Assembly: GCA_964059195.1 (NCBI GenBank)
Contig: CAXKWD010000001.1
Location: forward strand, 216,574,484-216,638,483
Direction: 5' to 3'
Origin: Ectobius pallidus
Taxonomy: Eukaryota; Arthropoda; Insecta; Blattodea; Ectobiidae
DNA length: 64,000 nt
Shown here: positions 53,628 through 64,000 of the stretch, piece after piece
Position numbering within the stretch: the stretch's first letter is position 1
Layout: every line of letters starts with the position of its first letter
The notes under the pieces: model-generated
Database searches by the model: none
Told to the model about the DNA's origin: nothing
What the model saw: the letters and a program-made list of their open reading frames with translations, nothing else
Position numbers and translations under genes: made by a program

Positions 53628-53846
53628 ACTAGACACCCATAGACCACGGCCACACAGCCCGGAAGTTGTAAACTCAGTAACACGAACATAATTGATTTTA
53701 TTTTTAAATACAGGCCATTTATTATGCAGTTTTCAGCTGCTACCCTCAAGGTCTCAAGATCGTTCCGTGTTCGATAGTAATCGATACCACACAAGTTTCA
53801 AAGTGATGAACAGCGTCGAAATGAGTGTCTTTTTTTTTTTTTTTTT

Positions 53847-54234
53847 TCACGACGTAACTAATTAGTGGTACTTACGAATATTGTTGCCGTGGATCGTAAC
53901 TTGACATTCCCACACGCTTTAAAAAAACAAAAGAAATCTCCGTGCGGTAAAGATTACAAAAAGCACAAGTGCCGTAAGTAAAACCATCATAATACAAGCC
54001 TTTATCGAAGGCCGGAACCAAGGCCCCCAGTTTGTGGCGGCTTTAACAGGACTAATATTCAGTCCCCATAACAACCAACACATGAAATATCTCAATAAAT
54101 AAATTGATATAAATAATCACCGTGCAAAAAATAGCATGCAATACTCGTGCCGTAAGGGCATAACGGATCTCGGAACTTGAACTCTTTCCTCGATCCGTAT
54201 GCACCGCTTACGGCACTTGTATCGCAATATACTA
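53847..54234 (+). mobile_element. Family D repeat, copy 4
   Basis: From 'cacgacgtaactaattagtg' to 'atcgcaatatacta', with the terminal inverted pair 'cgtgccgtaaggg'/'cgcttacggcact'. Preceded by a T-run. Confidence 0.6.
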
Positions 54235-54503
54235 TTTCATTTCTTCCTGTAACACTTAGGCCTACTGCCTTATGACAAAGAGTACCAAATACTGAAATAT
54301 AGAAGGAAATAAATAAATATAAACTTAATACCATTGAACCCGACTATGTAACATAATAATGTTGCACTTGAACACAAATATAAGCAAACACAAGCAAAAT
54401 AAATTAAATATATTGTTCATATGCATGGTTTCGAAATATGGCCAAAGATCCTTTCAACGCTGCCAAAGCAATATCTTCCAGTCTCCTGCAGAAGTTCCTT
54501 TAA

Positions 54504-54798
54504 ACATTCACCCTAAAGCCCGGACCTCGCTCTCAGTGATTTCCATATTTTCCTACACCTTAAGAAATGACAGAGAATCAGAGAGAGAGGAGGAGGTGTT
54601 TGTCACACAGTGGTTCAAATCCCTGGCGGTAGACTTCTACGACACAAGCATTAAAAAGTTGGTCACACGGTATGACAAATGTCTCAGTTGAAAAAATAGC
54701 TGAACACTGGCTGTTTCTGTTGCAATAAATATTTCCTTGAAATTATGTTTTGTTTCTGTAAACGGACCTAGGGAATCTTCCTTTGTGGACGGTCCTCG
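54504..54798 (+). pseudogene. mariner-like transposase 3' end, copy 3
   Basis: Decayed PDLALSDFHIF block followed by a better kept DFYDTSIKKLVTRYDKCL, the C-terminal motif of mariner transposases, then stop and the same 3' terminal sequence as the other two copies ending 'tggacggtcctcg' before TA. Confidence 0.7.
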
Positions 54799-54800
54799 TA

Positions 54801-55160
54801 TTTAGAAATAACATAAACAGCCATTTCATAAAATATGGGAATTTTACCCTCAAACAGAGAAGTTATAAAATTATCGTAATTGGGTGGTCAAAAATACGTT
54901 TAAAACCTCAAATTCTCTGAATATTAAGGACTTAGGTGTATCTGAAGTGTTTCTTGTGTAAAATATGTCGATTTACTTATTTATTGCGTTGAGTTACTTT
55001 TTTTTTGCCATTTTTAACATGATTTTAACACTCTTTAATGCCAAGTAGTCAAGAGTAATCAGCTATGTCCATTTTCATTTGAAAAAATATACATCTTAAG
55101 GTACAATTTGGTATAAGATTAACTTAAAAAAATATGTAAATATGTAAAATAACAAACAAG
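54801..55160. other. Unassigned stretch
   Basis: AT-rich, nothing recognised. Confidence 0.35.
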
Positions 55161-55164
55161 TGAC

Positions 55165-55580
55165 TTTTCGTCCCACTCGTAATGTCCCACCCGTAATTGT
55201 GATAGTTTTGTTAAATTATTATTGATGAGTTAAATAAATGTTCTGACAACCTGAAAACAGTTTATAAATTTGTATTTAATCCCTCATACCTTCATTAATA
55301 ACAACATTAAGACCCTAATAGTAATAGCAGAACAGCAGATGAACTTTTGTTTTGCATCATTAAAATCAGTGTCCAAATTATGTCCCACCCGTAATAGATT
55401 TTGAAAAACAAATTTAAAATATTTAAAATAAATTTAAAGTAATTCTTTGCATATAGTATGGAGGAGAAGGCATTGTAAATTTTACAGAATGAGAAGAACC
55501 AATTCTAGTTTATTATTTAAGAAATGTAATAAACAAAAAATAGCTTTTATAATTTGCTAGAATGTCCCACCCGTAATTAC
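55165..55580. repeat. Spaced TGTCCCACCCGTAAT motif
   Basis: The same 15-base word occurs at 55183, 55381 and 55563 (spacings 198 and 182), with a degenerate version at about 55169. Intervening sequence is AT-rich and not obviously repeated. Confidence 0.6.
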
Positions 55581-55599
55581 GAAATGGCTGTAAAGTTAA

Positions 55600-56002
55600 C
55601 TGTGTGTTCAAATGCAGATAATTGTCCATGCAGTTAACCGTTGTCCAGTTATGAGTCCCAGCTCTAATTTCTAACCTCTAAGGCCGGGGCTAGCCACCAT
55701 CCCCACAATTGTTCGTACAACGAGTAAAAATTGCGAAATAAACGGGATGTACGAATAAAATTAAGAGAAAGAAGGGCTGTCCTTGTTTTCCATCAACATA
55801 TTTCATAAGATTATTTTTAGGCTATAACTCCAAGACAACTTTTAATTGTAGCCTATATAAACATAAATGTGTTACTTTTAATATAGACAACGCGCAAGTA
55901 CACTACTTGCAAAAATTTTAGTCTACTATTATAGGACAACTTTTATTTGTATATAAGTCATATATGTTTTCATGTATATATTCTTATAATCAATTTTTTA
56001 TC

Positions 56003-56003
<1 letters not shown>
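55600..56003. other. Unassigned stretch
   Basis: No terminus or domain recognised. Confidence 0.3.

Positions 56004-56056
<53 letters not shown>
56004..56056. repeat. (TA)n microsatellite
   Basis: Uninterrupted TA tract. A short (TC)n tract follows at about 56157-56174. Confidence 0.95.
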
Positions 56057-56059
<3 letters not shown>

Positions 56060-56174
56060 GTATAATATGTAAAAACTGTGTCTTATCATTTTAAAAATTT
56101 TTGTCTAACAGTTTTAATCTAATTAATTGAAGTAACATAGACCATAAAAAAAATAATCTCTCTCTCTCTCTCTT

Positions 56175-56978
56175 TACCGTAGTTTCACCTCTCAATTTTA
56201 GGATTTAAGCGACCCAAGCCGCCCGGGCCTTACAGGGCCGCGACCTGTCGGGAGAGGGATTATCTTTGGATAAAAAATAAAAAAAAATTCACTGACCATT
56301 AGAATATGTCAACAGTGTTTCCACTTAAATATTACACAATCACTCTATACATTTAAGGCATCTTATTATATTTTTTTAGGGTGTAAGATGAAAAATTAAA
56401 TCTTATACTTTTAAAATTCTCCCTCAAAGGCATCAAGATGAAATTTATCAATAATATTTCATAAGTGTTCTAGTGCTGTAGCAATTAATCAGTTGAATAG
56501 CCCACTTGATTACTGTAATCTGTTGTAAGACAGAAGCGACCTCAGCTGCATTGAGGATATAACGGTCACGTGACATGACAGGTGCAGCAGAGCGGTAACA
56601 CGGGGATTCCCCGCTGATTTATGCATGCTCTAGCTCCTGACCTAATTGAACAAGGAACCAGCCCGTGAGGCCGGATCCAGTGAACTTCTAATAACATGCG
56701 AATAAGGCAGAATGTCACCCACAATGGCGTTGCTTCTGTTGTCATGGGAACGGGGCACGCAAAGAAGTAAGAGGAATATTATATAAAAAAAATATATAAA
56801 TAATAAATTTAAAATTAAAGAAGAAAGATTTTACGAAACAAAATTTATAATAGCTTCTACAAAAGTCAAATTAAAATGTAAAATTTCTCGATATCTTGAA
56901 TGCGGGAACGGGGCCCAGAAGCAGTGGAGCCCCAAAGAAACAAGAAAAAAAAAATTAAGAAACAAAATTTATAATAAA
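56175..56978. other. Unassigned stretch, partly GC-richer
   Basis: GC-richer patches at about 56205-56265 and 56570-56760 stand out from the AT-rich background; the first could be SINE-like. No frame or domain recognised. Confidence 0.3.
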
Positions 56979-58260
56979 CTAACTTAAATGGCCCGGCGTC
57001 GCCCGGGTTTTGTATTTTGTACTATGAAATTAACTTATGGAGGACTTTCGATGCTGAAACTCTAGGTCCTTATATAATATGTTTTTTTTTTATTATTATT
57101 ATTATCATCTTTATTAAACAACATGCTCCATTGCAATGCAGCAATACTACATGCATTCCTTTTATCTTAACTACTCAAAAATATCTACATATGTACACTT
57201 ATAAATATTATCCTGAATTATGTATTTGGTTTGTTTGTAGAGCTTCAAAATTTATTTTGTTCACAAATTGTACGAATTGCTTTAGATTTTTTTGTATCAG
57301 TTCACTTTTCTCAACGGGCCAACACTTAAAAGTTTCCAAGATGTGCTTTCTGAATTGAGCTCTTTCCGAGTTCAGTAGTTCACACTCCCACAGTAAGTGG
57401 TCCACTGATTGCGAATTTCTGGTACACACGCAAGTTGAATCTTCCTTAATTTTAAAACGGTGAAAATATTCGCCAAACCTACCATGCCCTGTCAACATAG
57501 CTGTGATATTGTGGTTTAACCTCAGGGATTTGTTTAGTCTGTGTTTCACGGTTGGAAAATATGATTTTGTTGTTCTTCCATTTACCGTTTTATGCCACTC
57601 GGTTTCCCATGCCTGAACACTTTCTTCACACAGTTCGCGTTGTAGAATTCGAAATGAGGAAGAACGACATATGACACTCAGACTATTCCCTCAGAAAACG
57701 CTAGATATAGCTTTTTATGGCTCATAGAGGATGGCGAATGTTGTATTCCACTGCTTCTACACACCATGCCTGGGAGGAGAGAAAATAAGAAGAAAAAGAA
57801 ATTCCGGTTACATAAGATTGTGTTGTCTTGACAGAAAATTGTATTTCTCACTCTCATATTACCATACAACCGTTTCGGGGCTGAAGTAAAAAGGAAATTC
57901 AATATCACTTTCATACTTTCCTTCTCAAAAACCTGGGACATAATATACTGCGCGCGTAGGACTGAAAACATTCCATCGCATTTTGTCTTCTTTTAGATTC
58001 TTAGGGCCTCTGATAAACATCCCTAGGCCTATTTCTCAACTAATACAAAGCCTACAGCTATGAGTGACGTATCAGAGGATAGGATTTGTTACAGACTTCC
58101 GATATAGCATACTCACTGGCACACACTTAAGTTGTCCCTGCAATACGACCGCTTATTCAACATCCAAATGTGAGAAATGTGAGAAAATGATATTTTCCAT
58201 GTCGAGGGTAGAGAAAGTTATGTGACTGCTTTATTTTCGTGGATTTTATTCTTCAAGAAT
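56979..58260 (-). mobile_element. Helitron-like family A, copy split by a non-LTR insertion
   Basis: CTAA end and 'gcccggcgtcgcccgggttt' hairpin at 56979-57015, body resumes at 57655 with 'gaggaagaacgac' and 'ccctcagaaaacgctag'. Confidence 0.6.
57079..57654 (-). pseudogene. Non-LTR retrotransposon 3' fragment with TAA-type tail
   Basis: The minus-strand frame (about 57653 to 57208) reads WETEWHKTVNGRTTKSYF, NITAMLTGHGRFGEYFHRF and CVCTRNSQSVDHLLWECELL, the C-terminal Cys/His region of I/R1/Jockey-group ORF2 proteins. It is open for about 148 codons. The 3' end has 'gataataataataata' then poly(A). Truncated at the 5' side; no clear target duplication in the Helitron. Confidence 0.75.
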
Positions 58261-59480
58261 TACTTTCAGAAAGTTATTAATAACATCGATAGTATCAGAA
58301 TTTGTTAAAGCCCAGTATTATAATATAGTTTCCAAAGCCCTTTGTGAACACCGTAAACAATACTTTCGTTATGTAAACAATTGACAACAGAACGCTCTAA
58401 CTGTGCCTCATTTCACATTTCCAACTTTTCCCGTGGATTTTCCCAAAAGTTTCTTTCATACAAACCTTGTCCTGGCAATTACAAACACAACAAAACAAAA
58501 ATCAGCCAAATTAAAATGTAATTTTGGATCTGATAGAAAGCCAATGATTAAAAAAAATAATATTCAATACCTTAAAATTATTTTAGATCCACGATAATAT
58601 GCAATAACATAATCAACTGTTTCATGATTGGTTTAAAAAAAATAATCATTATGATGAATGATTGTGTGTAACGCATGATTGAACCTCCGCCGGAAGTGAA
58701 GAACAAGTGACAGGCTTCGACGTATTTTGCTCCTTTTCGGTATGGAACTATTGTGAATCAAGAATAATTTTAAGTTATTCAATTATTTTTAATCATTGGC
58801 TCTCTTGTCAGATCCAAAATTCATTTTAAACCGGTTGACAGAACCAGTTCAATTTCTTCTGGTTACTGTGAAGGCATTCGTAGTGATAGGAACCTCCTAT
58901 TTACTCTGAAGTATGCTGGATATCCAACCAACATCCAAAAAAAGCTACTACAACTTCCTGTAAATTCACCTTCATTATATAGATGTGTTGCCACTGTCAA
59001 ACTTCCAACCCTAGTAATTAGCGATGCTTCAGTGACAAAGTTATGCTCGAAGCATATTTGAGCATACTGGTAATTGAACCTAACCATTTTAAATTTAATT
59101 ACAAGCTCACTGATTTGTACACTAGTCTAACATAGTTCTGAAGTCAGAAAACAAGCTTACTTTAAATATCTAACCAGCGATACTTGAGTGACAATGTAAC
59201 TCTAGAAACACCAGCTTTTACTGGGAGACTAATTAATGAAACAATTGAAAGTTTTGCCTTCAAGCAATTAGTGGTACCTCAAACAAAATGAAGCAGACAG
59301 AAGTTGTGCTGCCTCCTGGTATTTAATGTTGGAACTACAACCGTAAATGGAGGAAAGAGACAATATTTTACATACAGAACGGGGTAGTTTAAAGACGATT
59401 TGCAATTCAATTACTGCTGTTCTTGCAGATTTGATTGAAGAAAAATCTTATTAAATATTAATTAATATGTACTTCATAAG
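58261..59480. other. Unassigned stretch
   Basis: No element end or domain recognised; short frames only. Confidence 0.35.
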
Positions 59481-59484
59481 CAAC

Positions 59485-59670
59485 TAGCTTAAAAGGCCCG
59501 GCGTAGATCGGGTTTTGTTTTTTGTAAATTTGAAAATAACTTATGAAGGACTTTCGATTTTCAAACTCTATGTATTTATATAGGTACTTAGAATTTGAAA
59601 TGAGGAAGAAAAACTTATCACATTCTAACTATTCCCTCAGAAAACGCTAGATATAGCTTTTTACAGCTTA
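59485..59670 (-). mobile_element. Helitron-like family A, 3' end fragment
   Basis: CTAG, 'aaaaggcccggcgtag' and 'ccctcagaaaacgctagata' kept; then replaced by family B. Confidence 0.55.
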
Positions 59671-60323
59671 TAGCAGATCCCCGTGGCTTTGCCCACGATA
59701 ATTAATCGGAAGATTAAAAATTAAGGGCAAAATAATTAAAATAAAACTAAACGACTGATAGGCCTAATTAATGAAACAGCTATAAATTAGGCTTTGAAGT
59801 GAATTCGACGATTAGAAAGAGCAGCATGGGAAAAATAACCTCAGAATCGAGTTCCCTGACGCAGAAAACCCCTGCATAGTGGAGTTTCATCCAAATCGAA
59901 CAATGTTGACCCATTTAGGCCTACATTCATTATACTTCTACCATCAAGGTTGAACATTTTAGATGTCTGCGTGCCTTGACATTATAAACAAATGAATCGA
60001 CCAGCGTGGGCTAACAACATTCAAGCGATCATCGCGATGCTTTTATTTCCAAGGTACGACAAAAGAAGACAAAAGCCACCTGTTCATTGAATTGACAATT
60101 AAAATGTATTACTGAAAACTGATGCTTCGAAAGCGCAAACAAATTAATGTTTTCTTCTCGTTTTTCACTCATAACTCGCGAACGAAAGCTAAAATTAAAA
60201 ATGTTCTATGCCAGAAACCTTCGTGGTAGTGTACTCAACAATTTCCCAAAGTTTCATGGCGATCGGATGAATGGTGTAGTATTGCATTAAGGACAGACAC
60301 ACATACATTCGTTTTTATGTAGA
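59671..60323 (-). mobile_element. Helitron-like family B, copy 5
   Basis: Minus-strand start TCTACATAAAAACGAATG; right-to-left runs to the 'ccgtggctttgcccacg' hairpin near 59680. Terminal CTAG is mutated. Confidence 0.6.
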
Positions 60324-60359
60324 TTGAGTATTAAAAGCCAGAATCGCACTTTCTAAGAT

Positions 60360-60495
60360 TACTTGGTGAAAGAGATGTATGTTCGTCCGTATGTCCGTAT
60401 GTCGGTATGTCTGTATGCGAAATAACCCAATACGCCCTATCGGATTTTTATGAAATTTCGTATACAGACTTATGATGTCCATAGGAAAAATCATA
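60360..60495 (-). repeat. Family E-like fragment
   Basis: tgtc/ccgta tract, then 'aatacgccctatcggatttt' and 'tatgatgtccatagg', a diverged family E block. Confidence 0.5.
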
Positions 60496-60499
60496 ACGA

Positions 60500-60755
60500 A
60501 TTTTAAAAATTCAAAATTAGAAAATCGAAAATCTAAAATTTAAAAAACTAAATATCAAAATTAAAAAAATGGAATATCCAAAATTAAAAATAAAACAATA
60601 AAAAATTCAAAGATCCCAAATCTAAAAAATCCAAAATTAAAAAATTAAAAAATCCAAAATTAAAATAGTCCAAAAACCCAATATTAAAAAGTCCAACAAC
60701 CCAAATTCGAAAAAATTCAATAATCCAAAATTGATGAAATCCGAAAATTAAAACA
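60500..60755. repeat. A-rich degenerate tandem repeat
   Basis: Short units of the type 'ccaaaattaaaaa' repeated irregularly about 15 times. The Phe/Leu-rich minus-strand frame is a product of it. Confidence 0.7.
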
Positions 60756-60759
60756 AGTT

Positions 60760-61096
60760 TCACTTGACCAATTGCCACTAAACCTGCCATCTGCTATTGG
60801 GTCGAGCGTCACGGAATTTAATTAGATTTACATTGAAATACAATTTAATTGGATTCTTCCTTACGTTTAGAAATAGCTGCATAACGAATTTTAGTCTAAC
60901 TTTCTCTACCATAGGCACGAGCAATAGAACATTCTCACTACAAATATCGATACAGAATAAGTCCTCATTGCAGGGAATGCGTATTTCAGCCTGATGCAAA
61001 GACGTTTTGTTCTAGATTTAAAATGAGTCTAAAACTCCGAAAGAACGTCAGGCACACTAAAAAAAAGCAAACACAAATTTCCCTGATAAGACTACA
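60760..61096. other. Unassigned stretch
   Basis: Open on both strands at 60778-60999 but no domain. Confidence 0.3.
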
Positions 61097-61968
61097 TCTC
61101 AATATATATAAGAGGCTTTGTCCTGACTGACTGACTAAATGAATGAATGACTGACTGACTGACTGACTGACTGACTGACTGACTGACTGACTGACTGACT
61201 GACAGAGAATCAACGTAGAGCCTAAACTATAATAGGTACAGACTTGGAATTTTGACAGTACCTTCATTTCATAATGGGAGTGCATATTAACAAAGGATTT
61301 TGAAAAATTTTGATTTTAAATGCCAAAAATTAAATGTTTTTGAGTTTACTTAATCCCTTTTTACACAGAATTATCAAATCCAAATCACAGAAAACTTAAC
61401 ATATTGTTGCAAGTGGTATCAGATGGATTTGGAATTAAATCAAATGGATGTTTGACCAAATAGAGAAGGTATCAATATAATTCATGTTATAAATAAATAT
61501 TCAAGAATGCAATTCACGAAAATAATGCAGTCACATAATTTTCTCTAAACTGGACCTAGAGAAAACAATACGAGGTAAGGTAATATGTTTTGGGTAGAGA
61601 AGTATGAAAGTGATATTGCATTTCTGTTTAATTTCATCCCCAAAACGGTTGTATGGTAACATGAGAGTAAGAAATAAAACTTTTCTGCCACGATAACACA
61701 ATTTTATGTTACCGGAATTTCTGTTTCATCTTATTTGAACCCATACTGTACAAGCGATGGGATGCAAAATTCTGCATCCTCTTTGAGCCATAAAAAGCTA
61801 TATCAAGCGTTTTATGAGGGAATAGTTTGAGTGTGATAAGTCGTCCTTCCTATTTCAAATTATAAATACCTATATTAGGACCTTGAATTTAAAAATCTAA
61901 AGTCCTTCATAAGTTAATTTCCAATTACAAAATAAAATACCCGGGCGACGCTGGGTCTTTTAAGCTAG
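61097..61968 (+). mobile_element. Helitron-like family A, complete 872-bp copy
   Basis: Starts TCTCAATATATATAAGAGGC after A; (TGAC)n at about 61120-61203; ends 'cccgggcgacgctgggtc', 'ttttaag', CTAG before T. Confidence 0.75.
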
Positions 61969-61980
61969 TACAATATAAAT

Positions 61981-62463
61981 AGTATATTGCGACACAAGGG
62001 CGGAAAGGCACGTTTACGGGGCGAGGAAACAGATTGAAAACCCGAGGCACAGCCTCGGGTTTTTAAGTTTTCGAGACCCGTAAATGCCTTTACGGTCCGT
62101 GTGTTGCATGCTATTTTTTGCACGACGGTTACTTAACCTATATCAATTTAATTATATTAATTGTGATATTACCTGAAAATATTATGTATATACAGTCTTG
62201 AAGAATGGTGCTTATTTCAGAAAGGGATTCGCATTTGTTATTGTTTATGGCAACCGAATATTTATAAAGCGGGGAGGCCTTGGTCATTTCTGCTCGCAAA
62301 TAAGCATTTGCGGGCGGTAAAGTAACTTTCCGCCCGTCGCCCCTAGCAACAAGTCACTTTCTGCCCGTCGCCCCTAGCAACAAGATTGCGTGTGGTAATG
62401 TCAAGTTACGATCCATGTAAACAACTTTCGTAAGTAACACTTACTAGCTAAGGAGTGCAAAAA
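61981..62463 (-). mobile_element. Family D repeat, copy 5, with strong hairpin
   Basis: Reverse orientation from 'agtatattgcgacac' to 'actagctaaggagtgc'. The terminal hairpin region here includes AACCCGAGGC-ACA-GCCTCGGGTT (62039-62061), a 10-bp perfect stem followed by T residues. Confidence 0.65.
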
Positions 62464-62479
62464 TAATTTTTCACCCTTA

Positions 62480-62965
62480 TGAAGGACGGGTACTCGGCTA
62501 GTTATTAATATTACTACTACAATAATAATTATTGCATTACATTAGGTATATTGCTGCACAGGAACGATTATAATCGAAGAAGACTCCATGGCCACCTGAT
62601 ATAACGAGACAATTTCGCGCTCCATTGCGTCACCACAGTTGTCATGACAACATGCTGTATTGTAGGTGTTGGACAGTACAGCCTTTGTGCCTGCTATTAA
62701 TGGAATTAACTTTTACCCCGACCGGCCCGGGAAATAAATGAGTGGTGTGGAAGGGTTTAATGGAGTTTAGCATAATCCAGACACCTTCTGCAGGGCAAAG
62801 CCCCGTGCAATAAAAAAGAATCGATCATTTTCGGTTTAACACCTGATAGAGATGAGCAAGGTAAGGTCCTAATACACTCGAACAATGAATTGCGGCGCTG
62901 AGAAATAATATGGAAGCCACAAAAATGTTGGGGAAAGAGCCGGACAGTCTGCAAAAAAAGGAAAT
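62480..62965. other. Unassigned stretch
   Basis: No domain or terminus; ends at an (aat)n run (about 62966-63000). Confidence 0.35.
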
Positions 62966-62999
62966 AATAATAATAACAATAATAATAATAATAATAATA

Positions 63000-63905
63000 A
63001 AATCAGGTAAACTGATGTAACAAAGTGCCAGTATGTTTTTTTTAATCAGTTATGACTGCAATTATGATATGCAGAATGTGTTTTTTTTTTTAATTGATTT
63101 CCAAGTTAAGCTCCAGATTTATTCATTAAGCAGAGCTTACGGAAGAAGAAAGGTCTACCATCTCGGCCACCTGGGTCATTTTAACGGTCTAGTTGGATAA
63201 GCGCATGTAAATCAATATGTTTTTTGTCATAGCTACCTGTATTTTAATTTCCAAGGCCTTATGCGATCACAGTAAAACAATAGGCTATGTTGTCAAGATA
63301 ACTGATTTTCATTTTTTTTATAAATTCTTTCGAATGCGTATATTACCATAAAATAGACACTAAATTGAGCATTACTCCGAAACAGGTCAACCGATTTTAT
63401 CCATTATGAATAGACGTCATCCCATGGACATTATAAATGTGAATACCAAGTTTCATAAAAATCCGGTAAAGCGTATTTGAGTTACCGCGTCTTTAAAATA
63501 TACACTAAATTGGGTTTTACTCCGGTACCGGTAAACAGATTAGGTTCAAATTCAATAAGGCACTTCTTATGGACGTCATAAATGGGTATACCAAGTTTCA
63601 TGGAAATCCGATACAGCGTATTTGAGTGATGGCGCCTTTCTATTAGCAAGGCGCCATAATCTATTAAAATGGGCACTAAATTGGGCATTACTCCGGTACC
63701 GGTGAACCGATTTGGTTCAATATCAATAGGGTTCTTCCCATGGACATTATAAATGTGTTTTCCAAGTTTCATGAAAATCCGAAAAAGCGTATTTGAGTTA
63801 TGGTGCGTACAGACACACGGACAGACGGACAGACGGACAGACAGACGGACAGACATTTTTTCGTCCACCACACAATCTCATAAAGTACCATACTGGCACT
63901 TAATA
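63000..63905 (+). repeat. Family E repeat, longest copy, three subrepeats
   Basis: Start 'aaatcaggtaaactgatgta', end 'taccatactggcacttaata'. Subrepeats at about 63357, 63502 and 63671 share 'cactaaattggg', 'caaccgatttgg' and 'accaagtttcatgaaaatcc'. A (ggacagac)n tract follows. A further copy begins head to tail at 63908. Confidence 0.75.
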
Positions 63906-63907
63906 AT

Positions 63908-64000
63908 AATAAAATCAGGTAAACTGATGAAACAAAGTGCCAGTATGTTTTTGTTTAGATTGCAATTATGATATGCAAAATACAAAAAAAAAGTCAAATT
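63908..64000 (+). repeat. Family E repeat, start of next copy
   Basis: 'aaatcaggtaaactgatgaa' followed by 'agtgccagtatg'; truncated by the window end. Confidence 0.65.

Larger units (their letters stand above)
46412..53677. mobile_element. Inverted-arm element carrying a putative solo LTR and a Jockey-clade element
   Basis: Flanked by a 13-bp duplication 'taacacgaacata' (46399-46411, 53678-53690). Removing two later insertions gives a 387-bp element: 29-bp left extension (46412-46440), 156-bp arm (46441-46538, 48852-48887, 53454-53475), 46-bp centre (53476-53521) and a perfectly complementary 156-bp arm (53522-53677). Joining the pieces at the two inner duplications makes both arms exactly equal in length and sequence. 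No protein is encoded. Architecture resembles the Penelope-like element at 20055. Confidence 0.75.

Noticed and set aside
53298..53636. Frames on both strands near 53.3-53.6 kb
   Set aside because: They lie in the hairpin arms and 5' UTR of the nested elements and mirror each other.
61120..61203. (TGAC)n arrays considered as a CRISPR-like array
   Set aside because: Simple tetranucleotide repeat inside family A Helitrons, no spacers, eukaryotic context.
62037..62064. Bacterial-type transcription terminator
   Set aside because: Looks like one, but the surroundings are an interspersed eukaryotic repeat with no gene; treated as a repeat hairpin.
63482..63871. 129-codon minus-strand frame and similar frames at 4503, 21876, 22315 and 30362
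   Set aside because: All fall in family E subrepeats and are broken at different points in each copy.

Overview
The window looks like gene-free, repeat-dense chromosomal DNA of an arthropod, most likely an insect. I found no host protein-coding gene, rRNA or canonical tRNA. The insect call rests on element content: a Jockey-clade non-LTR retrotransposon, mariner, P-like (THAP) and hAT remnants, Helitrons with insect-type ends, tRNA-headed SINEs and a Penelope-like element. A large-genome polyneopteran such as a cockroach is a guess from repeat style only.

Layout: 0-10 kb holds hAT elements with intact 8-bp target duplications, a mariner tip, a non-LTR 3' pseudogene, a P-element-like transposon that keeps a THAP exon and an intron, and a three-level nest at about 8.1-9.0 kb. 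10-21 kb holds a full-length SINE, small DNA transposons, a cluster of tRNA-like repeats, Helitrons and a short Penelope-like element. 21-46 kb is a mosaic of one very common repeat family (E), Helitron families A and B, long-hairpin repeats (H), hAT, Harbinger-like and TTAA-flanked elements, AAT-rich microsatellites and three non-LTR 3' fragments, ending in a tandem array of a Helitron end. 46.4-53.7 kb is the centrepiece: a symmetric inverted element whose left arm was split by two later insertions, a 2.3-kb putative solo LTR and a complete Jockey-clade element with both ORFs open. 53.8-64 kb returns to mariner, Helitron, non-LTR and family E fragments.

The only two intact genes are ORF1 (gag-like, three zinc knuckles) and ORF2 (endonuclease plus reverse transcriptase) of the Jockey-clade element. 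They overlap by 11 bases and would be made from one RNA.

The most unusual signal is an architecture shared by three otherwise unrelated elements (16.6-17.2 kb, 20.0-20.7 kb and the 46.4/53.7-kb ends): two equal inverted arms, a short unique centre, a 29-53-bp extension on one side only, and a 9-13-bp target duplication. One carries a Penelope GIY-YIG fragment. In two of them each arm contains a hammerhead-ribozyme-like core with a self-complementary stem III. This suggests a family of short Penelope-type elements with ribozyme-bearing arms. All calls come from reading the sequence; no search or folding program was run.
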